Source: Chrysochromulina parva
Taxonomy: Eukaryota; Haptophyta; Prymnesiales; Chrysochromulinaceae
Assembly (NCBI GenBank): GCA_002887195.1
Contig: PJAB01001754.1
Coordinates: 1 to 12,417, forward strand
DNA length: 12,417 nt
Direction: 5' to 3'
Position numbers and translations under genes: made by a program. This document shows, in pieces, positions 1-6,261 of the stretch. The first letter of the stretch is position 1; each line of letters starts with the position of its first letter. The notes under the pieces were generated by a model. That model did no database searches and was not told the origin of the DNA. It worked only from the letters and a program-made list of their open reading frames with translations.

Positions 1-1
1 C

Positions 2-63
2 ATCCTCATGATCGTCGGCGCGACGGGCAGCGGCAAGACGCGGCTGCTTCGCTCGCTCGCCGG
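2..63 (+). CDS. Partial exon of a P-loop NTPase, cut by the window edge
   Basis: The first codons read ILMIVGATGSGKTRLLRSLAG, which contains a textbook Walker A motif (GATGSGKT) preceded by a hydrophobic strand and followed by a helix. That is the ATP-binding loop of an ABC- or AAA-type ATPase. Only this motif is present: no Walker B, signature motif or partner domain can be seen, so the family is undecided. The frame stays open to position 445, but from about 170 it only translates a GC-rich repeat, so I do not accept that part as protein. A plausible donor, GTGCG, lies at 64 directly after SLAG; GTGCG also starts the introns of the Apple gene and the DUF6625-like gene. The exon end at 63 is therefore a guess. 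It may also be a degraded fragment. Confidence 0.35.
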
Positions 64-175
64 GTGCGCGGCCTCGCTCCGCAGCCGGCCGCGCTGGCCG
101 TCGGGCCGCTCGATCCTCGATGACCTGGGAGCCGACGGCGCGGCGCGCAGCGGGGCGGTCGGCGCCGATGGCCGA

Positions 176-281
176 TGGCGGACGGCGGTGCGGCGGACGG
201 CGGTGCGGCCGCGGTGCGGCGGTGCGGCGAACGGCGGTGCGGCGACGGCGACGGCGGTGCGGCGACGGCGGTGCGGCGCGA
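176..281. repeat. GC-rich degenerate tandem repeat (GCGGTGCGGCGACG-like)
   Basis: Short units of the type CGGCGGTGCGGCGACGG repeat with slight changes through about 100 bases. All six frames remain mostly open here because stop codons are avoided by composition, which explains the overlapping ORFs on both strands. The rest of 282-578 is the downstream flank of the minus-strand Apple-domain gene; I see no gene in it. Confidence 0.7.
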
Positions 282-578
282 AGCTCTACTCGCGGGGTCA
301 TCGCTCTCACCGCTCACGCTCCTCGTCGGTCCATTTCACGGTGCTCCGTGTTCGCTTCTCGTGTTGCAGCGGCCGCGTCCGCGTTTGGTGGCACCGGATG
401 GCAAGAGGAAGAGCAGTCCGTACGCGACCCCTGCTAAACCAGTGACTCGTAACGGTTACGGTTTCGACTTTTACGATCACGCACGGTTTATTACGACAAA
501 TCGCCACCTCGCTGCTCTTGTGCTCACCGGAACCGATCGCTCCACACAAATTGCCGACGCTGTGGCGCGCATCAATCA

Positions 579-2044
579 TCACCAGTTCGCGCGGCTGGAC
601 CACGTGGATAAATCCACCGCGCTGCCCTTGCGCACGACGACCCCCGCCTGCCACTGCACCGCCGCCGGTGCGTCCGGATGTCGTTGCCGGTAGGCCGCGC
701 TGTAGTTGCCTCGCATGTTCACTTGAGGATTGTTCGGGTCCTCCTGGTGTTTGAGCCAGCACTGGGGCCGATCATCGAGCCCAGTGGCAGTCAGCACGCA
801 ATCAGCACTCAACAAGCACGCAATCAGCACGCAATCAACACGCAACAAGCACGCAATCAGCACGCAATCAGCACGCAATCAGCACGCAATCAGCATGCAA
901 TCAGAGAGGTCGCACCTGGCCGGTCATCGAGCCCGGTGGCAGCGCCGCGGGCGCATAGCACTTTGGCAGCGGGCAGAAGACGAACACGTTGCATGCAAAG
1001 AGGCTTGGCTTCTGAGGCTTCCAATTTAGGCAGCGCTCGCCGCACTCGTCGAGCGTGCGCGTCCGATGCCGATCGCCCCACACGAGCGCGTAGCCGTCAA
1101 AGTCCATGTTCGGGTATGCATGCACCACGCGCTCGGCCTGAGCCTCGGCAAGGTGGCAATCAGCACGCAATCAGCCTGCAATCAGCCCGCAATCAGCATG
1201 CAATCAGCATGCAATCAGAGAGGTCGCACCTGAGCCTCGGCAAGGTGCTTGTCGGCGTCTTGCTTGAGTGTCCACTCTATCGCCTTCTGCACGTCCTCCT
1301 GCTTCGTGGCGTTCACGGCCGAGAGCGCAGCGACGGCCTGGGTGCGCGACGAGCCCAGTTTCGTCAATATCGTCAGATGAGGTGCGCGAAAAGCCCGGTG
1401 GCAATCAGCAAGCCATCAACATGCCATCAGCAGGCCATCAGCAGGCCATACAATCAGAGAGGTCGCACCTGGGTGCGCGAAAAGCCCGCCTCGATCATGG
1501 CCTGAATGAGCGGCGAGCTCTCGGCGACGCGAGGTGCGCCGCCCGGGTCAGTTGCCCCTTTGGCGTCCACCACGCGGGCCGCCGCCGCCGCCGCCGCCGC
1601 CGCCGCTGCCGTTGCTGCTGCTGCTGCTCCTGCGCCTGCGGCTGCATGGCTGGGCGAGGGCGACGGCAGCGGCGGTGGCGAGGACAGCGGCGGCGGAGGA
1701 GGAGGTGGTGGAGGAGGAGGCGGTGGTGGAGATGCTGCAAATAGCATACGCAGTTGGCGGTGGGTCGGCTGGCCGAGCGCTACGACGACTGGGCCGCCAG
1801 CCGCGAACAGCGTGACCGCGATGATGGAGAGAACGCTGAAGGTGAGCCATGGCCGCTTGCAAGACCTGGACGTTGTCTGCAGTCCGTCCTCCACATTGGC
1901 AGCGAGGACGTCGAGCAAGGCCGAATTGGCAGCGAGTTCGCCGAGCGAGGCCGACATAGGATCGGCGACCGTTTTCATAGGAACACCAAGAAGCCAGGAA
2001 CGACAAGACTCCAGACTAGAAAGCCACACCTTCATGTTTAACAT
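579..2044 (-). CDS. Type II membrane protein with C-terminal Apple/PAN-like domain (4 exons)
   Basis: Exons in transcript order are 2044-1469, 1337-1230, 1137-916 and 761-579. All three introns are phase 0, each follows CAG, and all are GT-AG. The product is 362 aa. An in-frame TGA lies 15 bases upstream of the ATG at 2044. Residues 1-64 are cytosolic-looking, 66-90 form one hydrophobic signal-anchor (WLTFSVLSIIAVTLF...), about 106-119 is a proline run, and 137-163 is alanine-rich. The last two exons carry a cysteine-rich module: DECGERC, FACNVFVFC, a further Cys near 288, and CWLK at the start of exon 4. It is followed by VNMRGNY, AVQWQAG and a terminal Trp. This pattern matches Apple/PAN-like domains of algal surface proteins, which usually bind proteins or sugars. 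Predicted topology puts the domain in the lumen or outside the cell. Function beyond that is unknown. Confidence 0.8.
762..915 (-). repeat. Introner-like intron 3 of the Apple gene, 11-bp unit array
   Basis: On the sense strand the intron starts GTGCGACCTCTCTGATTG and then repeats a unit close to TGATTGCGTGC about ten times. It ends with CCACTGGGCTCGATGATCG and CCCAG. That end is a slightly changed copy of the last bases of exon 3. On the plus strand the two copies are 762-790 and 916-942, about 27-29 bp with a few differences. The array occupies roughly 789-901. Confidence 0.85.
1138..1229 (-). repeat. Introner-like intron 2 of the Apple gene with 18-bp flanking duplication
   Basis: This is a 92-bp intron. 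Its sense-strand start is the same 18 bases as introns 1 and 3, followed by units of TGATTGCATGC and TGATTGCGGGC type. It ends with an exact copy of the end of exon 2 (CACCTTGCCGAGGCTCAG). In plus-strand coordinates the perfect 18-bp direct repeats are 1138-1155 and 1230-1247. Removing one repeat and the array restores an uninterrupted reading frame. Confidence 0.88.
1338..1468 (-). repeat. Introner-like intron 1 of the Apple gene with three exon-edge copies
   Basis: The intron has the shared 18-base start, then a short array with units like TGATGGCCTGC. Three copies of the exon edge GGGCTTTTCGCGCACC are visible (plus-strand 1469-1488, 1381-1397 and a diverged 1338-1356). About 25 bases of extra sequence lie between the second and third copies. 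The acceptor at the third copy is the only one that joins the two open frames. Confidence 0.8.
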
Positions 2045-2150
2045 ACCGACGGGACGTCACCGGAACTACACGCACCAAAGAAAACGCGCGTCCCTGTCCT
2101 GAGTCCTGTACAACAGATCCAATCATCAATGAGCTCCTATTGACAATTGC
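2045..2150. other. Short intergenic spacer between two minus-strand genes
   Basis: This 106-bp gap separates the stop of the SAM-like gene (2151) from the ATG of the Apple gene (2044). It must hold the 3' end of one transcript and the 5' leader of the next. I see no clear promoter or poly(A) motif. The two ORFs could in principle be spliced together, but the in-frame stop just before 2044 argues against simple read-through. Confidence 0.5.
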
Positions 2151-2807
2151 CTATTGACGCGTCCAACTGGCCAAGGCACGTCTCCTGACTGGAGCCCTTG
2201 TCCCGCTCATCCCCTCGCCGGCTGGAGCTGCGGATCCGCCCTGCGCTGGGTGCTGCTGGCCGCCATTCTCGACGGCCGCCCGAACCGCCATGTGGAGACG
2301 GTTGAAGAATGGCAGAGCGACGCGAACGGCGTCCTCGACGGGGGAGATGAGCCCGAAAGCCAGCTCAGCGCGCAGCGCGCTCCCATTCCCTTTGATGTCG
2401 ACGCTCGTGTTCGGGCTTCGTAGCGTCGCCTCGAGCGCGACCTGTTGCTGCAGGCGCTCGTGGAGCATCGTCCCGTTGATGCCGAGCGCCTTGAAGCGTA
2501 CGGCGGAATCGTTGAAGAGTCCGGGCGTCTTGCAACCAGACATGCAGGTGTTGCGTGCCCCCGTCTCCGAGAGCGAATCGACGAATGCCGCCACTTCGTC
2601 GACGGACCAGTGAGCGAGCGGCGGTAGCATGTGTAGTCTTCTCGTAGCATTTGTCCTCTCTGCCGCGGAGCTTGGGCCGGTGGCTGCCTCGCAAACGCCG
2701 TATGCATCGCACATGCATCTGCCACAGGCTCGACAGCACCACGGCGCGACAAAGGACACCTGACATGCCAATTGCATCACGCGCAGCAGCCGACCGGTCG
2801 ACGGCAT
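2151..2807 (-). CDS. Secretory-looking protein with SAM-like domain
   Basis: This is a single open frame of 218 aa. I chose the ATG at 2807 because the frame further upstream has no ATG. Residues 7-24 are moderately hydrophobic (LLRVMQLACQVSFVAPW) and could be a signal peptide, followed by a cysteine cluster (CCRACGRCMC). Residues 64-122 resemble a sterile alpha motif: HWSVDEVAAFVDSL, then LFNDSAVRFKALGINGTMLHERL, which matches the usual order Trp, Val-Ala helix, F...A..GI.G..L. Five N-glycosylation sequons (N53, N99, N111, N133, N141) suggest lumenal exposure, which is unusual for a SAM domain. The C-terminal third is unknown. The gene lies head-to-head with the membrane protein gene beginning near 2880-3036. 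The SAM call rests on pattern only. Confidence 0.55.
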   Translation of the reverse strand: MPSTGRLLRVMQLACQVSFVAPWCCRACGRCMCDAYGVCEAATGPSSAAERTNATRRLHMLPPLAHWSVDEVAAFVDSLSETGARNTCMSGCKTPGLFNDSAVRFKALGINGTMLHERLQQQVALEATLRSPNTSVDIKGNGSALRAELAFGLISPVEDAVRVALPFFNRLHMAVRAAVENGGQQHPAQGGSAAPAGEGMSGTRAPVRRRALASWTRQ

Positions 2808-3035
2808 ATTTATGGCCCTCAATGACGACCGTTTTCGTGCAATGGATCTTAACACAGGTTGCCGTCATCCGTTCGAAACATGCGGGTGCGAGAGCGGAGA
2901 AAGAGCCGAATCGTGAGCGGCAAAAAATTCATCGTCTCAAGTTCACAGCCAATGATCATGAACAAAGATTTCATAATGAACCTATTCATAATGAACAAAG
3001 ATTTCGGATGGAAGAGTCACTGGAATCCTGGTCCG
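2808..3035. promoter_or_regulatory. Divergent promoter region / 5' leader, with a short direct repeat
   Basis: Two genes diverge from this stretch, so it should contain both promoters. A TATA-like ATATTTATGG sits at about 2806-2815, roughly 70 bases before the first plus-strand ATG (2880). The segment 2951-3005 is AT-rich compared with its surroundings. It holds two copies of ATGAACAAAGATTTC plus related ATAATGAAC units, translated as MNKDF if the upstream start is used. No transcription start can be fixed from sequence alone. Confidence 0.35.
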
Positions 3036-6000
3036 ATGAGACGCCCGCTGGCGCGTGACGCCCGCTCGAGCGCTCCCCGTTCTGACGACGACGACGACGA
3101 GGACGACTACGAGGAGTGGGTTGCACTGCCCAATGGCTCTTTTCAGTTCGCATCGGCCGGTGCCTCAGAGAGGCAGCCATCGTCGCTGTCCAGTCCTGGC
3201 TCAGCTGGCTCGGGCGCACTCGCGGCGTACGCCCGAATGTGGGCGGTGTACGTGTGCGTGCCGGCCGTAGATGCAGCACTTCTCGGTGCTCAGGGCGCGG
3301 TTGACAGCCGGCCGCTCGGCTATGGTGACCTGGTTCTCCTTCCCGCCGCCGTGCTCGCGGGCCTTCGGCCGACTCCGCGCAACCTTGTCGCGGCGCACCT
3401 CTGCAAGCTCCTTCTCTTCGCCGCTCGCCTGCCGTTCGTCTGGGACCACGAGTGGTGGGCGTCTCTGAACGAGGCTGCGCTCGTTGCCGCGTGGCTGCTC
3501 TGCCCGCCCCAGCGCTTCGGCTCGGCATTCTGCGCAGCCGCGCGCATGCAACTCATCGTCCTCTACGCGAGCGCGGCATTCTGGAAGCTGAATACGAGCT
3601 TCCTCTCGCCGTCGACGTCGTGCGCGACCGTCATCCTGATCCAGCAGCTCGCCGCCTACGCGCCCCGCGGCCTCGCGACGTCCATCGCACCCCTCGTCGG
3701 TAAGGCACCCTGCATGCAAGAGAGGGCTCCCTGCATGCAAGTGCCCACCACGGCGCCGCCCCTCCTCCCTCCTGAGCACAGGTGCGGTGGCCCCCGTGCT
3801 CGGCCCGAATTGCCCTGATTGCCCTGATTGCCCTAATTGCCCTAATTAGGTGCGGTGGCCCCCGTGCTCGGCCTCGTCGTCGAGTCGCTCATCCCCTTGC
3901 TGCTCCTCTTCATCCCCACTTTGGGCGTCGCGCTCGCGCTCGCGTTCCACGCTCTCGTCCTCCTCACGCCCGCGCCCAACTACGCGGGCGGCTTCTCGGT
4001 GTCGTGTGCATGCCGGCTGCTCCTCGCGCTGCCGGATCTGGAGCAGGCAGGATCTCGCGGCCTGATCCCTGATTGCCCTGATTGTCCTGATTGCCCTAAT
4101 TGCCCTAATTGCCCTAATTGCCCTAATTGCCCTAATTGCCCTAATTGCCCTAATTGCCCTAATCCCGGATTTGGAGCAGGCGGCGAGCGTTCAGCTCTTC
4201 TCGCGCGCCGGCGTGATCGCGGGCGCTGTCTCGAGCGCGTTGGTGCCCAGTGCAACCTTCGGGGCGTTCGCTGCGATCGGTGCGGTGCTCATAACGGCGC
4301 TCGTGCCTAATTTGGAGCGGATGGCTTTCTTGCCTAATTTGGACCGGGTGGCGCTCCTCCGCGGCCGCATGGCACCCCACCGCATGCAACGGCCCTCACC
4401 GCCGCTGGCAGCCGACCCTAATCTGGAAGCAGACCCTAATTTGGGAGCCCGACGGCTGATGCATGCTGCGAGCTACGCGACGGCACTGTACGCCTTCGCG
4501 CTGCCGGTGCTCGGGTTGCTGCATATGGGCTCGAGCTCGATGTAACGGCTGCTCCCACTGATTGCCCCTGATTGCCCCTGCGATGGGCTCGAGCTCGATG
4601 TAACGGCTGCTGCCACTGATGGCGGAGTGCCACTGATTACGATTGAGTGCTGATGAGTGCCGCTGGCGATGCTTTTAGTCCATCTCTCTCCCACTGATTG
4701 CCACTGATTGCCACTGATGGCGGAGTGCCACTGATTACGATTGAGTGCTGATGAGTGCCGCTGGCGATGCTTTTAGTCCATCTCTCTCCCACTGAGTGCC
4801 TCTGATTGCGTCTGATTGCCTCTGATTACCTCTGATTGCCTCTGATTGCCTCTGATTGCCTTTCGAGTGCTCACCACGGCGCCTGCGCCCCACAGGTACG
4901 CGAACCTGAAGCACTGGGGGGGCAGCAACCATCTCCTCGTCCCGACTGGCCTCTTGCAGGTGCCCTCGAGTGCCTCTGAGTGCCACTGAGTGCTGACTGA
5001 TTTCAATCAATCATTCACAGATTGCTCACTGATTGCTCACTGATAGCTCACTGATTCCACTGATTGCTCCCTGATTGCTTACTGATTCCACTGATTGCTC
5101 ACTGATGCCCCCCTTGCAGGATTGGTTTGCAAGAGAGTGCTCCCTGCATGCAAGTGCCCACCACGGCGCCACTCCTCCTCCCTTTTTTGCAGGATTGGTT
5201 TGCCGAGTCGGGGGGCGCTCTGGGCGACTGGTTCGGCGGCGGGCTTGTGCGCGTCGAGATGGCGCGAGATCTGGCGCGAGATATGTCGAGCTCGGCCCAG
5301 ATTGCGAGGGCGGGCGTTGGGGCTGGCACTGGCGGGCTTGAGTCACTCAACGCGTGGGTGCAGGTGGAGCCATCCCCAGCCGCGTCGGAGCTGCTGCATG
5401 CAAGTGCTCACCACGGCGCCTCCGCCTCTTCCCCACAGGTGGAGCCATCCCCAGCCGCGTCGGAGCTGCTGCGTGCTGCCGGGCACAGCGGTACGCTGCT
5501 CTGAGTGCACCTGAGTGCGACTGCGTGTTTCTGATTGCGCGTGTCTGATTGCGTCAGAGTGCGTCAGAGTGCGTCTCTCCCCTCTTGATGGCATGCTTCA
5601 TCAGACCTCTCCTCTTGATGGCATGCTTCATCAGCCTGAGTGCGTCCTTCCACAGGCAAGCAACTCTCCGCGTACTACTCACCAGGGCGCATGGCGTCCC
5701 TTGATGCCGCGGGCCACTCCGTCTCTATCCCCGCGTGGCCCGTTGCGATGCCCGCCTTCGAGGTGAGCGCATCGGGCGCCCACGACGGCGCGTACCCCTC
5801 TAGGCTCCCCCCTCGCCCACGACGGCGCGTACCCCTCCAGACTCCCTCCCTCGCCCACGACGACGGCGCCCCCTCTCCTGAGCTGCGCCATGTCCGCACA
5901 GGTGCGGCGCGTGCTCACGACGGCGCGTACCCTGGGCATTCGATTGGAGTTCACACTCACACGGCTGCCTCCGGCCCTGCGCACGCCTGCCACGTGGCTT

Positions 6001-6261
6001 GAGTACAAGGGGCGTTCGGTGCAGGTGCGCAGTGACGGGACGTGCGTACCGGTACGGCGCTCTCGGTGGACCCTTGGCCGTTGGGCGCCGTGGGCACCGA
6101 AGCGGGCGCCGTTCTGGGCGCATGGCCGTGTGGAAGATGCATGCACGCCGAGCGAGGCGCAGCTAGCCCAGCCGCCGCCTCGGCTCTTGAGTGCGCTGCT
6201 GCTGCCGTACCCAGCGCCGCTGCTCGAGGGTGATGGGGCGGAACTCCACTGCAGTTCTTGA
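3036..6261 (+). CDS. Multipass membrane protein of an algal family, HTTM-like (8 exons)
   Basis: Exons are 3036-3699, 3850-4046, 4180-4541, 4896-4959, 5193-5363, 5439-5490, 5656-5762 and 5902-6261. The splice phases agree throughout and sum to 658 codons plus stop. An in-frame ATG at 2880 would add 52 residues. After an acidic N-terminus (DDDDDEDDYEEW) come about nine to ten hydrophobic segments, including LIVLYASAAFWKLNTSFL and VESLIPLLLLFIPTLG, then HALVLLTPAPN. The C-terminal half is soluble-looking, with conserved-looking blocks GGSNHLLVPTGLLQ, WFGGGLVRVE and SAYYSPGRM, and ends near LLLPYPAPLLEG and LHCSS. The helical core with KLN..FL recalls HTTM/vitamin-K carboxylase-like membrane proteins, but I see no catalytic signature, so the activity is unknown. 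Introns 1, 2, 3, 4, 5 and 7 carry copies of the adjoining exon edge. Confidence 0.72.
3700..3849 (+). repeat. Intron 1 of the membrane protein gene; duplicated 3' splice site
   Basis: The donor GTAAGG at 3700 is followed by the shared module CATGCAAGTGCCCACC/ACGGCGCC (3734-3757), a pyrimidine-rich tract and CACAG. After that the start of exon 2 appears twice. Copies at 3780-3804 and 3848-3872 are identical over 25 bases (AGGTGCGGTGGCCCCCGTGC then TCGGC). Between them lie 43 bases of TGATTGCCC and TAATTGCCC units. Only the second acceptor keeps the frame open; reading through the first copy meets TGA. Confidence 0.85.
4047..4179 (+). repeat. Intron 2 (probable GC-AG) filled with a 9-bp CCCTAATTG array
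   Basis: Exon 2 ends ...CTGGAGCAG, followed by GCAGGA, and exon 3 begins after an echo of the same edge. Positions 4031-4046 and 4164-4179 match at 14 of 16 bases. The interior (4061-4163) is an array of CCCTGATTG and CCCTAATTG units. Splicing GAGCAG/GC...AG joins PDLEQ to AASVQLF in frame. No GT donor nearby gives a continuous frame, so a GC-AG intron is inferred. Confidence 0.75.
4306..4450 (+). repeat. Four exonic CCTAATTTGGAGC-like repeats (PNL motifs)
   Basis: Inside exon 3, copies start at 4306, 4333, 4417 and 4435, each close to CCTAATTTGGA followed by G/C-rich bases. They encode PNLERM, PNLDRV, PNLEAD and PNLGAR. The DNA resembles the right edge of intron 2 (CCTAATCCCGGATTTGGAGC). 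They may be remnants of the intron repeat family now read as protein, but convergence cannot be excluded. Confidence 0.6.
4525..4895 (+). repeat. Intron 3 region: duplicated donor, 86-bp repeat and 10-bp array
   Basis: The exon 3 end with its donor is present twice, identical over 29 bases (4525-4553 and 4583-4611), and the match extends further with one mismatch. The functional donor is GTAACG at 4542; the acceptor is at 4895. Inside, an 86-base block occurs twice (4612-4697 and 4710-4795), followed by six 10-base units of TCTGATTGCC type (4801-4860). The shared 3' module AGTGCTCACCACGGCGCC follows at 4866-4883. Confidence 0.85.
4960..5192 (+). repeat. Intron 4 with TGATTGCTCAC array and duplicated acceptor
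   Basis: After the donor GTGCCC at 4960, degenerate units such as CACTGATTGCTCACTGATT run to about 5107. The acceptor region TTGCAGGATTGGTTTGC then appears twice (5114-5130 and 5187-5203, identical over 17 bases). Between them is the 3' module at 5147-5170 plus a pyrimidine tract. Only the second acceptor joins in frame to DWFAESGG. The first gives an open but wrong frame. Confidence 0.85.
5361..5471 (+). repeat. Intron 5: perfect 36-bp direct repeats around the 39-bp 3' module
   Basis: Copies at 5361-5396 and 5436-5471 are identical over 36 bases, starting CAGGTGGAGCCATCCCCAGC. The 39 bases between them are the module CATGCAAGTGCTCACC/ACGGCGCC (5397-5420) plus a pyrimidine tract ending in CCCA. 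Splicing GT (5364) to AG (5438) removes 75 bases and gives WVQ/VEPSP. The 75 bases have no stop and are a multiple of three, so retention would only insert 25 residues. Confidence 0.88.
5491..5655 (+). repeat. Intron 6 with GAGTGCGTC-type units and a 24-bp internal duplication
   Basis: This is a phase 1 intron with donor GTACGC and acceptor CCACAG. It contains units related to CTGATTGCGTC and CAGAGTGCGTC, then CCTCTTGATGGCATGCTTCA plus TCAG twice (5581-5604 and 5611-5634). No copy of the exon edge is obvious here, unlike the neighbouring introns. Splicing joins GHSG to KQLSAYYSPG. Confidence 0.8.
5763..5901 (+). repeat. Intron 7 with echoes of the start of exon 8
   Basis: The 17 bases CACGACGGCGCGTACCC occur at 5781-5797 and 5818-5834 in the intron and again at 5916-5932 inside exon 8. 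A partial copy lies near 5855. The donor is GTGAGC and the acceptor is at 5901. Both exon joins are phase 0 (PAFE/VRRVL). Confidence 0.8.

Noticed and set aside
8..445. One 145-aa P-loop protein on the plus strand
   Set aside because: Only the first 20 or so codons look like an ATPase. The rest translates a GC-rich repeat that is open in several frames on both strands.
307..762. 151-aa minus-strand ORF overlapping exon 4 of the Apple gene
   Set aside because: It is an alternative frame. The frame giving CWLKHQEDP and VNMRGNY fits the Apple-type module and the splice phase.
789..901. CRISPR-like array
   Set aside because: The units are only about 11 bp and contiguous, without unique spacers, and lie within an intron of a eukaryotic gene.
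678..1505. 275-aa plus-strand ORF through the intron arrays
   Set aside because: Its QHAISTQSARN repeats are the reverse strand of the introner arrays, and the minus-strand exons explain the region better.
1506..2102. 198-aa plus-strand ORF rich in alanine and glycine
   Set aside because: It is antisense to the membrane-anchor exon. The minus strand has a credible start, membrane segment and splice joins.
4061..4163. Interstitial telomere repeat (CCCTAA-like)
   Set aside because: The unit is 9 bp (CCCTAATTG) mixed with CCCTGATTG and related to the other TGATTGC arrays, so the telomere resemblance seems accidental.
4303..4411. An extra intron within exon 3 (GTGCCT...GGCAG)
   Set aside because: Its removal (109 bases) shifts the frame and soon meets a stop, so I kept the segment as exon.
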